DNA from: Shimia sp.
Lineage (GTDB): Bacteria > Pseudomonadota > Alphaproteobacteria > Rhodobacterales > Rhodobacteraceae
Assembly: GCA_024224295.1 (NCBI GenBank)
Contig: JAAENN010000369.1
Coordinates: 1-38,126, forward strand
Length of the DNA stretch: 38,126 bases
Direction: 5' to 3'
The notes beneath the pieces are model-generated. The model was not told where the DNA came from, searched no databases, and saw nothing but the letters and a program-made list of their open reading frames with translations. The first letter of the stretch is position 1, and every line of letters starts with the position of its first letter. A program made the translations under genes and the position numbers. Positions 31,826 through 38,126 of the stretch are shown one piece after another.

Positions 31826-32605
31826 TCAGCGCGCCAGAGTTGCGTAGAGCGCGACGGCAGCGGCGTTGGAAACATTCAGAGAGCCAAAGGCGCCAGCGAA
31901 GTTGATCTTAACCAGTTGATCAACTGTCTCTTTGGTTTTCTGACGCAGACCCGGACCTTCGGCCCCCAGCACCAGGGCAATGGGCGCGTCATGACGGTCT
32001 GCTAGTGCGGTTTCAATTGTCTCTTCAGCTTCGCCATCCATACCCAGCACGATGTAGCCCATGGCCTGCAGCTCAGTGATGGCGTCGGCCAGATTGCGCA
32101 GGCGCAGATAAGGTTGGCGTTCCAATGCGCCACTGGCCGTTTTCGCCAAGGCACCGGTTTCTGGTGCGGAATTGTGGCGGGTACCAACAACAGCCAGTGC
32201 CCCAAAAACCTCGGCCGAACGCAAGATGGCGCCGACATTGTGGGGGTCAGTCACCCGATCCAACAGGATCAAACGCTGTGGACGGTCATCATCGGCGATG
32301 GCCACATCCGACAGCTTGCCCCAGTTCAGCGGTTTCACTTCCAATGCAGCCCCTTGGTGTACGGATTGCGGATCAAGTGGCGCGTTAAACTTGCGCGGAT
32401 CCACCACCTCTGGGGTCATACCCGACTCCGCAATGGCCTCTGCCAGCTTATCAGCGGCATTTTTGGTCACGATGAGTCGCATTTTTTCACGTTTTGGATT
32501 CGCCAGAGCATCCCGCACCGCATGCAGTCCAAACAACCAGACGGTTTCCGCCGCATCTTTGCGTTTCTGCTGCTCTTTCTGCACGACCCATTTGGGTTTT
32601 TTCAT
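31826..32605 (-). CDS. rlmB: 23S rRNA (guanosine-2'-O)-methyltransferase RlmB
   Basis: The 259-residue SpoU-family protein starts at ATG 32605; the frame upstream (to 32701) has no support. The N-terminal substrate-binding domain reads WLFGLHAVRDALANPKREKMRLIVTKNAADKL. The catalytic SPOUT knot has the three SpoU motifs: LDRVTDPHNVGAILRSAEVFGA (motif 1), LVLGAEGPGLR (motif 2) and GSLNVSNAAAVALY (motif 3). It should methylate G2251 of 23S rRNA using SAM. It is divergent from the tRNA-Tyr gene over 137 bases. Confidence 0.93.
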   Translation of the reverse strand: MKKPKWVVQKEQQKRKDAAETVWLFGLHAVRDALANPKREKMRLIVTKNAADKLAEAIAESGMTPEVVDPRKFNAPLDPQSVHQGAALEVKPLNWGKLSDVAIADDDRPQRLILLDRVTDPHNVGAILRSAEVFGALAVVGTRHNSAPETGALAKTASGALERQPYLRLRNLADAITELQAMGYIVLGMDGEAEETIETALADRHDAPIALVLGAEGPGLRQKTKETVDQLVKINFAGAFGSLNVSNAAAVALYATLAR

Positions 32606-32742
32606 TGCTCTGATACCTTCAAAATAAAGAGGGTTCACCAATGCGAAAAAGAAGCTGTCTGTGCAAGGTATTTTCTTGTTGACGCCCTCAACAACTGCCA
32701 ATAAATACCCCTCACACCAAGGCCAACGGGCCTAAAGAAAGT

Positions 32743-32826
32743 GGGCGACAGGCCGCAAGGTGTGGCAGGGGACTGTAACTCCCTCGCGGAGACGCACGCT
32801 TGGTTCGATTCCAAGGTCGCCCACCA
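32743..32826 (+). tRNA. tRNA-Tyr (anticodon GTA), CCA encoded
   Basis: The acceptor stem is GGGCGAC/GTCGCCC (32743-32749 with 32816-32822), then A73 and genome-encoded CCA to 32826. The anticodon stem-loop is GGGGA-CTGTAAC-TCCCT, with GTA at 32775-32777. A long variable arm (class II, fitting bacterial Tyr) precedes the T arm CTTGG-TTCGATT-CCAAG. The D arm is GCC...GGC with GG in the loop. Unusually, position 8 is A rather than T, and the usual A14 and A21 read C and T. The flanks AAGAAAG (32735-32741) and CTTTCTT (32827-32833) are complementary and would extend the acceptor stem in the precursor. The 105 bases after it contain small hairpins only (32852-32885) and no gene. Confidence 0.92.
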
Positions 32827-32931
32827 CTTTCTTCCCTTCCGGAGTTCGAAGTGCATGGCTCATGCAGGCAGGGTCTTGACTGCCTCTCGCCCTAGTAGCG
32901 TTTCATGAACGTGCCCGGGAAGATCCTCAAA

Positions 32932-33708
32932 TCACATCGCCCGCTCCATCACCCAATCGTACAGACGAGGCGACAAGCGCATCATAACATCAGATAGCTT
33001 TGCGACGCGCCCGACGAAAATGTCCGACTTGCCGCGACTTAATCCGCGCAAGATGATGTTGGCAGCCACTTCCGGCGTTACCACGTCCACCGCGTCTTGT
33101 GCTGCGCCGGGGCGTGTCAGCCCGTCCGTATCGGCATCGGGATTACCCACATTGGTCGCGATAAAGGCTGGTGCTGCGATTACAGTCTTCACGCCAAAGG
33201 CCGCCTCTTCGATCCGCAGAGAAGCAAAAAAGCCGGTCATGGCGTGTTTGGACGCGGCATAGCTGGCGCGATGACGCAAAGGGGCGAAACCGGCCACTGA
33301 GGTGATGGCCAAATGGGTGCCTTTGGACGCACGCAGGGCTGGCAGAAAAGCTTTGGCCATCGTGGCGGCGGCAAAGTAATTGATGTCAAACAGACGGCGA
33401 TGCGCCTGCTCCTGCAGGCCTTCAACTGGGGCGATGGCGGTCACCCCTGCCCCGTAGATCACCAAATCGATACTGTCATGGCAGGCCAAAATTTTGGTGC
33501 AGCAATCCTTCAGCGCCCGCGGATCGGTAACGTTACATCTCATCGGCAACTGGGTGTCAGACTGCGACAGGTGATCAACATTCAGATCAAGCAGAACCAC
33601 ACGCCAGCCTTCGGCCTGCAACTGCGCAGACAAAGCAGTGCCTAAACCGCCTGCTCCGCCGGAAATGACAGCAGTTTTCATGTATTGTGTTGTTGAGACT
33701 TCGGTCAC
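32932..33708 (-). CDS. Short-chain dehydrogenase/reductase (classical SDR)
   Basis: Up to 258 residues. I prefer the GTG at 33708: it overlaps the stop of the previous gene (GTGA) and has AGGA upstream, like the other coupled starts of this operon. The ATG at 33681 lacks a ribosome site. The Rossmann NAD(P) site is VISGGAGGLGTAL, followed by CNVTDP and YGAGV. The catalytic Ser is in ITSVAGF and the Tyr/Lys in YAASKHAMTGF. It acts on a hydroxy or keto group of an unknown substrate. It is the last gene of the FMO-BASS-SDR-SDR operon. Confidence 0.9.
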   Translation of the reverse strand: MTEVSTTQYMKTAVISGGAGGLGTALSAQLQAEGWRVVLLDLNVDHLSQSDTQLPMRCNVTDPRALKDCCTKILACHDSIDLVIYGAGVTAIAPVEGLQEQAHRRLFDINYFAAATMAKAFLPALRASKGTHLAITSVAGFAPLRHRASYAASKHAMTGFFASLRIEEAAFGVKTVIAAPAFIATNVGNPDADTDGLTRPGAAQDAVDVVTPEVAANIILRGLSRGKSDIFVGRVAKLSDVMMRLSPRLYDWVMERAM

Positions 33709-34643
33709 GGATCCTGAGCCTCCCGCCAATGATCAAACACCTCTCGGCTTGTTTTCTCTGGGGTGTAGCCAAAATCCCGCTTTAGGGCCTCGTTGGACAG
33801 CACCGGGCGGTATTGCAAAAAGCGCACTTGTTCCGGGCCATATTGCGATAGACCAAGCGGCTGCGCGACCGTCAGAGCCATTTTGAAAACCCAGGCCGGC
33901 AAACGCAGAATAGGTTTGCCCATGATGTCGGCAATCTGCTGCACCCCAAGCGCACCATCGCCAGCCACATTGTAGATACCCCTTGGGCCGTCTGTGGCTG
34001 CACGTTTTAGAATACGTGCCAGATCTCGGGTCCATATAAACACAAATAGACCGTCGCTGCCGCGCACTGCCAATTGGCGCGGCTTATGGAACAGGTCTGT
34101 GATTTGGTTGTCTGTCTCCGCACCAAGCACGGTCCCAACCCGCAGAATCACCTGCTCCAGATGGGGGGCGTTACATCGGGTGTCGGCTAGGAATTCTTCG
34201 ACCAACCGCTTGTGATGCGCATAGGCAAACTCTTCATTGCCACGGATTGCGTCTGTTTCCTCAAGCGGCACGGGGTTGTCGGCGTGGTAGCCGTAAGCCG
34301 CGCCCGATGAGGTCACTACCAGGCGTTTGGTACCCGCGGCCAGTGCCGCGTTGACGACGTTTTTGGTGCCGGATACGTCCACATCGTAGGCAAAGTCGCG
34401 CCCACTGCGCGGCGGCGGGGTGACGATAGAAGCCAAATGCACAATAACGTCCGGTTGGTGGCGTGCGATGATGCGTAAAGGCGCATCGGTGGTGACGTCC
34501 ATCGGGCGAAAGCGGGCGTTGTCCGGCAAGCCCTCGGGCACCACCACATCGCAAGCAATGACCTCATGGTCTGTGTCTGCAAGTTCCGCCAACAGGCTGC
34601 GCCCCACCATGCCAGCGGCGCCAGTGATCAAAATACAGGTCAT
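33705..34643 (-). CDS. NAD-dependent epimerase/dehydratase (extended SDR)
   Basis: The 312-residue protein starts at ATG 34643, overlapping the BASS transporter stop as ATGA. The NAD site is ILITGAAGMVGRSLL and the first part shows DVIVHLASIVTPPPRSG. The catalytic centre is SSGAAYGYHADNP with YAHHKRLVEEF (the Tyr/Lys pair reads YxxHK). The C-terminus (RGIYNVAGDGALGVQQIADIMGKPILRLPAWVFKMALTVA) is typical of Rossmann sugar or steroid-type epimerases. The 3-beta-HSD or sugar-epimerase role is open. It sits in the middle of the FMO operon, which argues against sugar nucleotides and for a lipid or terpenoid-like substrate, as inference. Confidence 0.88.
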   Translation of the reverse strand: MTCILITGAAGMVGRSLLAELADTDHEVIACDVVVPEGLPDNARFRPMDVTTDAPLRIIARHQPDVIVHLASIVTPPPRSGRDFAYDVDVSGTKNVVNAALAAGTKRLVVTSSGAAYGYHADNPVPLEETDAIRGNEEFAYAHHKRLVEEFLADTRCNAPHLEQVILRVGTVLGAETDNQITDLFHKPRQLAVRGSDGLFVFIWTRDLARILKRAATDGPRGIYNVAGDGALGVQQIADIMGKPILRLPAWVFKMALTVAQPLGLSQYGPEQVRFLQYRPVLSNEALKRDFGYTPEKTSREVFDHWREAQDP

Positions 34644-35548
34644 CGCGCAGCCTTTGTACGGTTCATAAATGCGGCCAATCCGAGGCCGGTGATCGCATGC
34701 CACACCCCCCAGAAGGCCGCGACAACGGCCATGCCGCCGAGGCCACCAAAGAACGCGAAGATCAGGATCAACCCAAGACCCGAGTTCTGGATACCGGTTT
34801 CAATGGTTACCGCGCGGCGATCATAAGGCGACAGGCGGGTGAGTGAGGCAAGGCTATAGCCACCTGCCAAAGCCAATGCGTTGTGCAGGACAACCAAAAA
34901 TGAAACGGTGCCAGCGAAAAGCTTGAAGTTCTGCCAGTTGTTGGCCAGCGCCAAGATGATGAAAGCAATGAAAATCACCATCGATAAGGTCTGGAGCGGT
35001 CCGCGCAACCTAGAGGCCAGTTCGGGCTTTGCAACGCGCAAGGCGACACCCAGTACAAGGGGCATAACAAGCATAAAGCCCACGGTGATGGCCACAGAAA
35101 CCGGATCGATTTTGGTTGCTTGAAGTATTTCTCTGGTGGGCGCGTAGAGCCCCCCCCACAGCGCAATGTTGAGCGGCGTCAAAAAGATCGCGCCCACGGT
35201 GGCAAAGGCGGTCATCGAGACGGATAGTGCCGCATTGCCGCCAGCGCGGTGGGTGATGAAGTTGGAGATATTGCCCCCCGGACAGGCCGCAACCAGCATT
35301 AGTCCCAGTGAGATGGACGGCTGCGGCTGTGTGACCAGCACCAGCAAAAACGTCAGCGCGGGCAGCAGGAGAAACTGACTGGCCAATCCGGTCAACAAGG
35401 CGCGCGGCGTGTAGAGCAAACGGCGGAAATCACCTGGCGTGAGATCAATGGCGATGGAGAACATCACCACCGCCAGAACCGCGTTTAATACGGTCATCGA
35501 GGTGGCGCTGAAATTGAGCGCGACGCTGTCTATAGCGGCAACGTCCAT
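34640..35548 (-). CDS. BASS-family (bile acid:sodium symporter-like) transporter
   Basis: The 302-residue inner-membrane protein has about nine to ten helices. I chose the ATG at 35548, which overlaps the FMO stop (TGATG); a TTG at 35551 is less likely. Family marks are FSIAIDLTPGDFRRLL in an early helix, CPGGNISNFITH (the GGNxSN crossing motif) and ETGIQNSGLGLILIF (the ExGxQNxxL motif), which form the substrate and sodium sites. BASS proteins carry bile acids, other organic anions, pyruvate or glucosinolates. The operon suggests uptake (or export) of the compound handled by the flanking oxidoreductases. Confidence 0.9.
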   Translation of the reverse strand: MDVAAIDSVALNFSATSMTVLNAVLAVVMFSIAIDLTPGDFRRLLYTPRALLTGLASQFLLLPALTFLLVLVTQPQPSISLGLMLVAACPGGNISNFITHRAGGNAALSVSMTAFATVGAIFLTPLNIALWGGLYAPTREILQATKIDPVSVAITVGFMLVMPLVLGVALRVAKPELASRLRGPLQTLSMVIFIAFIILALANNWQNFKLFAGTVSFLVVLHNALALAGGYSLASLTRLSPYDRRAVTIETGIQNSGLGLILIFAFFGGLGGMAVVAAFWGVWHAITGLGLAAFMNRTKAAR

Positions 35549-36861
35549 CAACCCTGACCTGTTTGCAGAGATTTGATCCAGCCGGTGACCGTGCCGCGAT
35601 AGGTCGCCTTGTCGACATAGTACGCCATGCGCGGCAGATCGAGGTACTCCATACCACCAATGGCGCGATCAAAGCCTGCGGATTTCTCAACTTTCAGTTT
35701 TTGGGCGGCTTTGGAGCCGTCGCGCAAACCGGTGATGTAGCGCGCCACCATCTCAGCTTGCTCATGCCGGCCTTGCCAGCCAAGACCTGTGGCCTCCACC
35801 ATGCCCAGCAAGAAAAGATCGTCTCGTACCGGATGGAAGGCGTTGAGGTAGAGATGCGGCGCGTCCCCACGCCAATTCAGCAGAGTTTTGTCAATAAAGG
35901 GATAGTGCAGCTTATAACCCGTCGCGGCGAGGATCATGTCATAATCCGCTGCAGTGCCGTCTTTGAAGTTGACGGTGTGGCCCGACATGTCCGCTATGTC
36001 ACCGCGAATGGTAATGTCGCCGTGGCCCGCATGATACAGCACCAGAGAGTTCACCACCGGATGGCTTTCGTAGAGTTTGTAGTCAGGTTTCGGGAAGCCA
36101 TATTTTTGCGGATCACCTACAAACCACTTCAGGATCAGACTGTCGATTGGCCGCTTGAGCCACATCGGCAGATTGATCGCCCCACCCATGGTGTCCGCCG
36201 GTTTGCCAAAGACATATTTGGGCACAAAGTAGTAGCCGCGCCGCATGGAGATATCGCAGCTTGCGCCATGGTGCACCGCATCTACCGCAATGTCGCAACC
36301 GGAGTTCCCGGCCCCCACGATCAAAACGCGCTTCCCGGCAAATTGCTCTGGATGGCGGTATTGCGAGGCATGGATCAGCTCGCCGTTAAACTGCCCCGAA
36401 AAACGCGGCAAGTTAGGCTCGCTCAATGTGCCGTTGGCGATCAGCACACCGGCATAAGTCGCCTCAGTCTCCTGCCCATCTTGACGGATGACGACCCGCC
36501 AGCCTTCGCCACTGTTCCCCAAAGGTTCAACCTTCAGCACTTCGGTGTTGAACTGGTAGTGGTTACGCAGGCCAAAATGGTCTGCAAAATCTCTAAAATA
36601 TTGCGCCATCTCGCGATGTGACGGGTATTCGGCAACGTCGTCATTCATCGGAAAGTCGGAAAACTCTGTCATGGTCTTGGACGAGATCAGATGTGCGCTC
36701 TCATACATGGTGGAGCGTGGCGCCTTGATGTCCCACAGGCCACCAACATCGCTGTGCAGCTCAAAGCCGTCAAAGGCGATGCCCTGCTCTTTCAGAACCT
36801 TGGCCATCGCCAGCCCCATCGGCCCCGCCCCAATCAGCGCAAATTTGTCGCTTGTGTGCAT
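35548..36861 (-). CDS. Flavin-containing monooxygenase
   Basis: The 437-residue protein starts at ATG 36861 with GAGGAAG upstream. The FAD site is ALIGAGPMGLAMAKVLKEQG, with Gly11, Gly13 and Gly16. FELHSDVGGLW is the second FAD-contact region. The FMO/BVMO fingerprint FxGxxxHxxxY reads FNGELIHASQY, followed by the NADPH site VLIVGAGNSGCDIA. ATGYKLHYPFID is the late FMO motif. Such enzymes oxygenate soft nucleophiles, or act as Baeyer-Villiger enzymes on ketones. The substrate is unknown. It is the first gene of the operon, divergent from the TetR gene with a dyad in the 64-base gap. Confidence 0.93.
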   Translation of the reverse strand: MHTSDKFALIGAGPMGLAMAKVLKEQGIAFDGFELHSDVGGLWDIKAPRSTMYESAHLISSKTMTEFSDFPMNDDVAEYPSHREMAQYFRDFADHFGLRNHYQFNTEVLKVEPLGNSGEGWRVVIRQDGQETEATYAGVLIANGTLSEPNLPRFSGQFNGELIHASQYRHPEQFAGKRVLIVGAGNSGCDIAVDAVHHGASCDISMRRGYYFVPKYVFGKPADTMGGAINLPMWLKRPIDSLILKWFVGDPQKYGFPKPDYKLYESHPVVNSLVLYHAGHGDITIRGDIADMSGHTVNFKDGTAADYDMILAATGYKLHYPFIDKTLLNWRGDAPHLYLNAFHPVRDDLFLLGMVEATGLGWQGRHEQAEMVARYITGLRDGSKAAQKLKVEKSAGFDRAIGGMEYLDLPRMAYYVDKATYRGTVTGWIKSLQTGQG

Positions 36862-36890
36862 CTTCTTCCTCTTCCCAAGAGAGTTTTAAA

Positions 36891-36906
36891 TTGAACAGTC
36901 GTTAAA
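36891..36906. promoter_or_regulatory. Dyad between FMO and tetR (candidate TetR operator)
   Basis: TTGAACAGTCGTTAAA reads as TTnAAC-N4-GTTnAA, an imperfect 16-bp inverted repeat. It lies in the only space shared by the two divergent genes (36862-36925), overlapped by a larger TTTTAA...TTAAAA pair. It is placed where a TetR dimer would block both promoters. Confidence 0.6.
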
Positions 36907-36925
36907 AGTAAGGCAAGCTCTTTTT

Positions 36926-37606
36926 ATGCTGAAAAATATTCCTCAAGAAAAACAACGACAAAGAGCTCCATCCAAACGGGCTTTAGAAACCCGCGCGCGC
37001 ATTTTGGACGCGGCAGAACGGGTGTTTGCCCGCAGTGGATTTGATGCGGCCTCGATTCGAGACATCGCCGCAGAGGCCGAAGTGCAAGGCGCGCTGGTAA
37101 ACCACCACGGCGGCAGCAAAGAGGAATTATTCTGGCGCGTGGTGGCACGGCGTGCCGATGTTTTAGCGGATGCGCGGATCGCCGCATTGGAGGCTCGAAA
37201 GGCACAAGGGGCACTGACTGTGCCTGCCATTATGGATTGTTTCTTTGGACCGTTTTTCGAGCGCATCGACGTGGGTGGCCCGCAGTGGGTGGCCTACGCG
37301 CGGATCGTAGCTTTTGTGTCTGCGGACGCGCGCTGGAAAGATCTGGCGGCGATCTGTTTTGACCCGACTGCCAGCCGCTTCGTCGAGGAATTGGCCGAGC
37401 TCTACGCGCCTCAGGTCCGTTCCGCCGTGGCAAGCGGATTTGTGTACGCGGTGGCAAGTATGTTGGCGTTGATCACGTCACAATGGCGCATGGAGGCGCT
37501 TGGCGACACGCCAATCAACGCTGCCGACCATTTGGACCAACTGGTCGCCTTTTGCGCTGCCGGGATCGGCGCAGCGGCACGCAGCGCAGAGACGCAAGCG
37601 TCCTAA
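36926..37606 (+). CDS. TetR-family transcriptional regulator
   Basis: The 226-residue protein starts at ATG 36926. A basic N-terminal arm (KQRQRAPSKRALETR) precedes the helix-turn-helix, RILDAAERVFARSGFDAASIRDIAAEAEVQGALVNHHGGSKEELFWRVV. The C-terminal part (about 95-215) is the TetR_C ligand/dimer domain, with WVAYARIVAFVSADARWKDL and YAVASMLALITSQWRMEAL. Placed divergently from the FMO operon and with an inverted repeat between them, it is probably the operon's repressor, releasing on a substrate or intermediate. Its stop overlaps the convergent gene by four bases (CTAA). Confidence 0.9.
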   Translation: MLKNIPQEKQRQRAPSKRALETRARILDAAERVFARSGFDAASIRDIAAEAEVQGALVNHHGGSKEELFWRVVARRADVLADARIAALEARKAQGALTVPAIMDCFFGPFFERIDVGGPQWVAYARIVAFVSADARWKDLAAICFDPTASRFVEELAELYAPQVRSAVASGFVYAVASMLALITSQWRMEALGDTPINAADHLDQLVAFCAAGIGAAARSAETQAS

Positions 37607-38046
37607 GGGGTCATCACTGCAGCACGTTCATACTGCACGGTGTCGGTGCTCAGATCGTCGTAAAGCAAAGTGACCTCCACGGTTTGAACAGACCCAAATG
37701 GCTGGGTGATGAAGATTTGCGTGTCTTCTGGAATGGTCATGGCATTTTCAATATCCGGCGGGCATTCCGGGATCGGAAAGACCTCCGCTGGGCCGCCATT
37801 GATGGAGTATTGCACCTCGTATAGCCCGCAGCGCCAGGCCAGCAGATGGGTGAAATACACCAGATCCTGCCCGTCAAATTCACGCACACCAATCCAGCTG
37901 GTTTTGGTCGCCTCCAGAATGGGGCGCACTTCGCCTGCTGTGAGAAATTTTCCGGTTGGGGTTTGATCTTCGGCCACGCGGTCTTCTGCCAAAACGGCGG
38001 TGCCAAGTACGCCAAGACAGAGAGTGGCCAGCTTGAACAGTTGCAT
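37603..38046 (-). CDS. Secreted protein of unknown function
   Basis: The 147-residue protein starts at ATG 38046; the frame extends upstream to 38100 without support, and AAAGGCGC lies before this start. A signal peptide (QLFKLATLCLGVLGTAVLA) is followed by EDRVAEDQTPTGKFLTAGEVRPILEATKTSWIGVREFDGQDLVYFTHLLAWRCGLYEVQYSINGG. Two Cys (WRCGL and PECPP) may bond in the periplasm. The rest is rich in beta-forming segments. I do not recognise the family. The last 80 bases of the window hold only a weak hairpin (38086-38104). Confidence 0.75.
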   Translation of the reverse strand: MQLFKLATLCLGVLGTAVLAEDRVAEDQTPTGKFLTAGEVRPILEATKTSWIGVREFDGQDLVYFTHLLAWRCGLYEVQYSINGGPAEVFPIPECPPDIENAMTIPEDTQIFITQPFGSVQTVEVTLLYDDLSTDTVQYERAAVMTP

Positions 38047-38126
38047 AAGCGAGCGCCTTTCTATGATTTCGTCAAAAAGTGTAATGCCCGCTTTTGCCAC
38101 GGGCTTATGACACGTATAGTCGGCTC

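Noticed and set aside
32852-32885. Hairpins after tRNA-Tyr (TGCATG/CATGCA and AGGCAG/CTGCCT)
   Set aside because: They overlap each other and lack a T run on either strand, so a terminator call is not supported.
35563-36621. 352-residue open frame antisense to the FMO gene, and a 303-residue one at 15270-16181 antisense to the YmdB-type gene
   Set aside because: Both mirror genes with clear motifs and have no motifs of their own.
1-38126. Defence system, prophage, integron, IS element or CRISPR array
   Set aside because: No transposase, integrase, phage, Cas or toxin-antitoxin motif and no regularly spaced repeat array was seen; most genes are typical chromosomal ones.

Overview
The window looks like ordinary chromosome of a roseobacter-group alphaproteobacterium (Rhodobacteraceae). 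The evidence is gene content and style: scattered his genes, a urate-degradation cluster, MgtE, an alphaproteobacterial YmdB-type phosphoesterase, many GTG starts, GTGA/ATGA gene overlaps and an evenly high GC. This assignment is inference from gene content, not a database match. I see no insertion sequence, prophage, integrase, CRISPR array or rRNA. No stretch longer than 300 bases lacks a gene.

Layout. 1-2.8 kb holds an edge-truncated membrane protein, a lipoprotein with a zinc-protease motif, a secreted PA14-domain protein and phosphoglycolate phosphatase. 2.9-7.3 kb holds a LysR regulator and then a purine-catabolism run: a PuuE allantoinase/OHCU decarboxylase fusion, ureidoglycolate lyase and an NCS2 permease. 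7.5-13.2 kb is a three-gene pyruvate dehydrogenase operon (aceE, aceF, lpdA) of the homodimeric-E1 type, with a lipoyl domain on E3. 13.4-18.5 kb carries minus-strand housekeeping and transport genes (SLC13 permease, YmdB phosphoesterase, 5-formyl-THF cyclo-ligase, MgtE) and a small plus-strand lipoprotein. Guanine deaminase at 18.6 kb is a second, separate purine gene.

20.7-28.2 kb is a broken-up histidine cluster in the order hisB, hisH, hisA, hisF, hisE, all on the plus strand. It is interrupted by two divergent regulator/target modules (TetR with a DUF2306 membrane protein; AraC with a peroxiredoxin-like protein) and by small unknown genes. 28.3-32.6 kb has a lipoprotein with a possible Cys-His-Asp triad, a hybrid histidine kinase, a CoA-binding protein, a candidate small RNA, a zinc-ribbon protein and rlmB. 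A tRNA-Tyr (GTA) lies at 32.74 kb. 32.9-36.9 kb is a tightly overlapped minus-strand operon (flavin monooxygenase, BASS-family transporter, extended SDR, classical SDR) facing a divergent TetR regulator. A secreted unknown protein ends the window.

The items most worth a second look are the FMO/BASS/SDR/SDR operon with its TetR operator, a triple TetR operator at 22.0 kb, a 35-bp two-tier dyad before aceE, a dispersed 48-bp repeat built on an 11-bp-phased direct repeat, a candidate small RNA at 31.2 kb, and a tRNA-Tyr with a non-standard 8/14/21 core.
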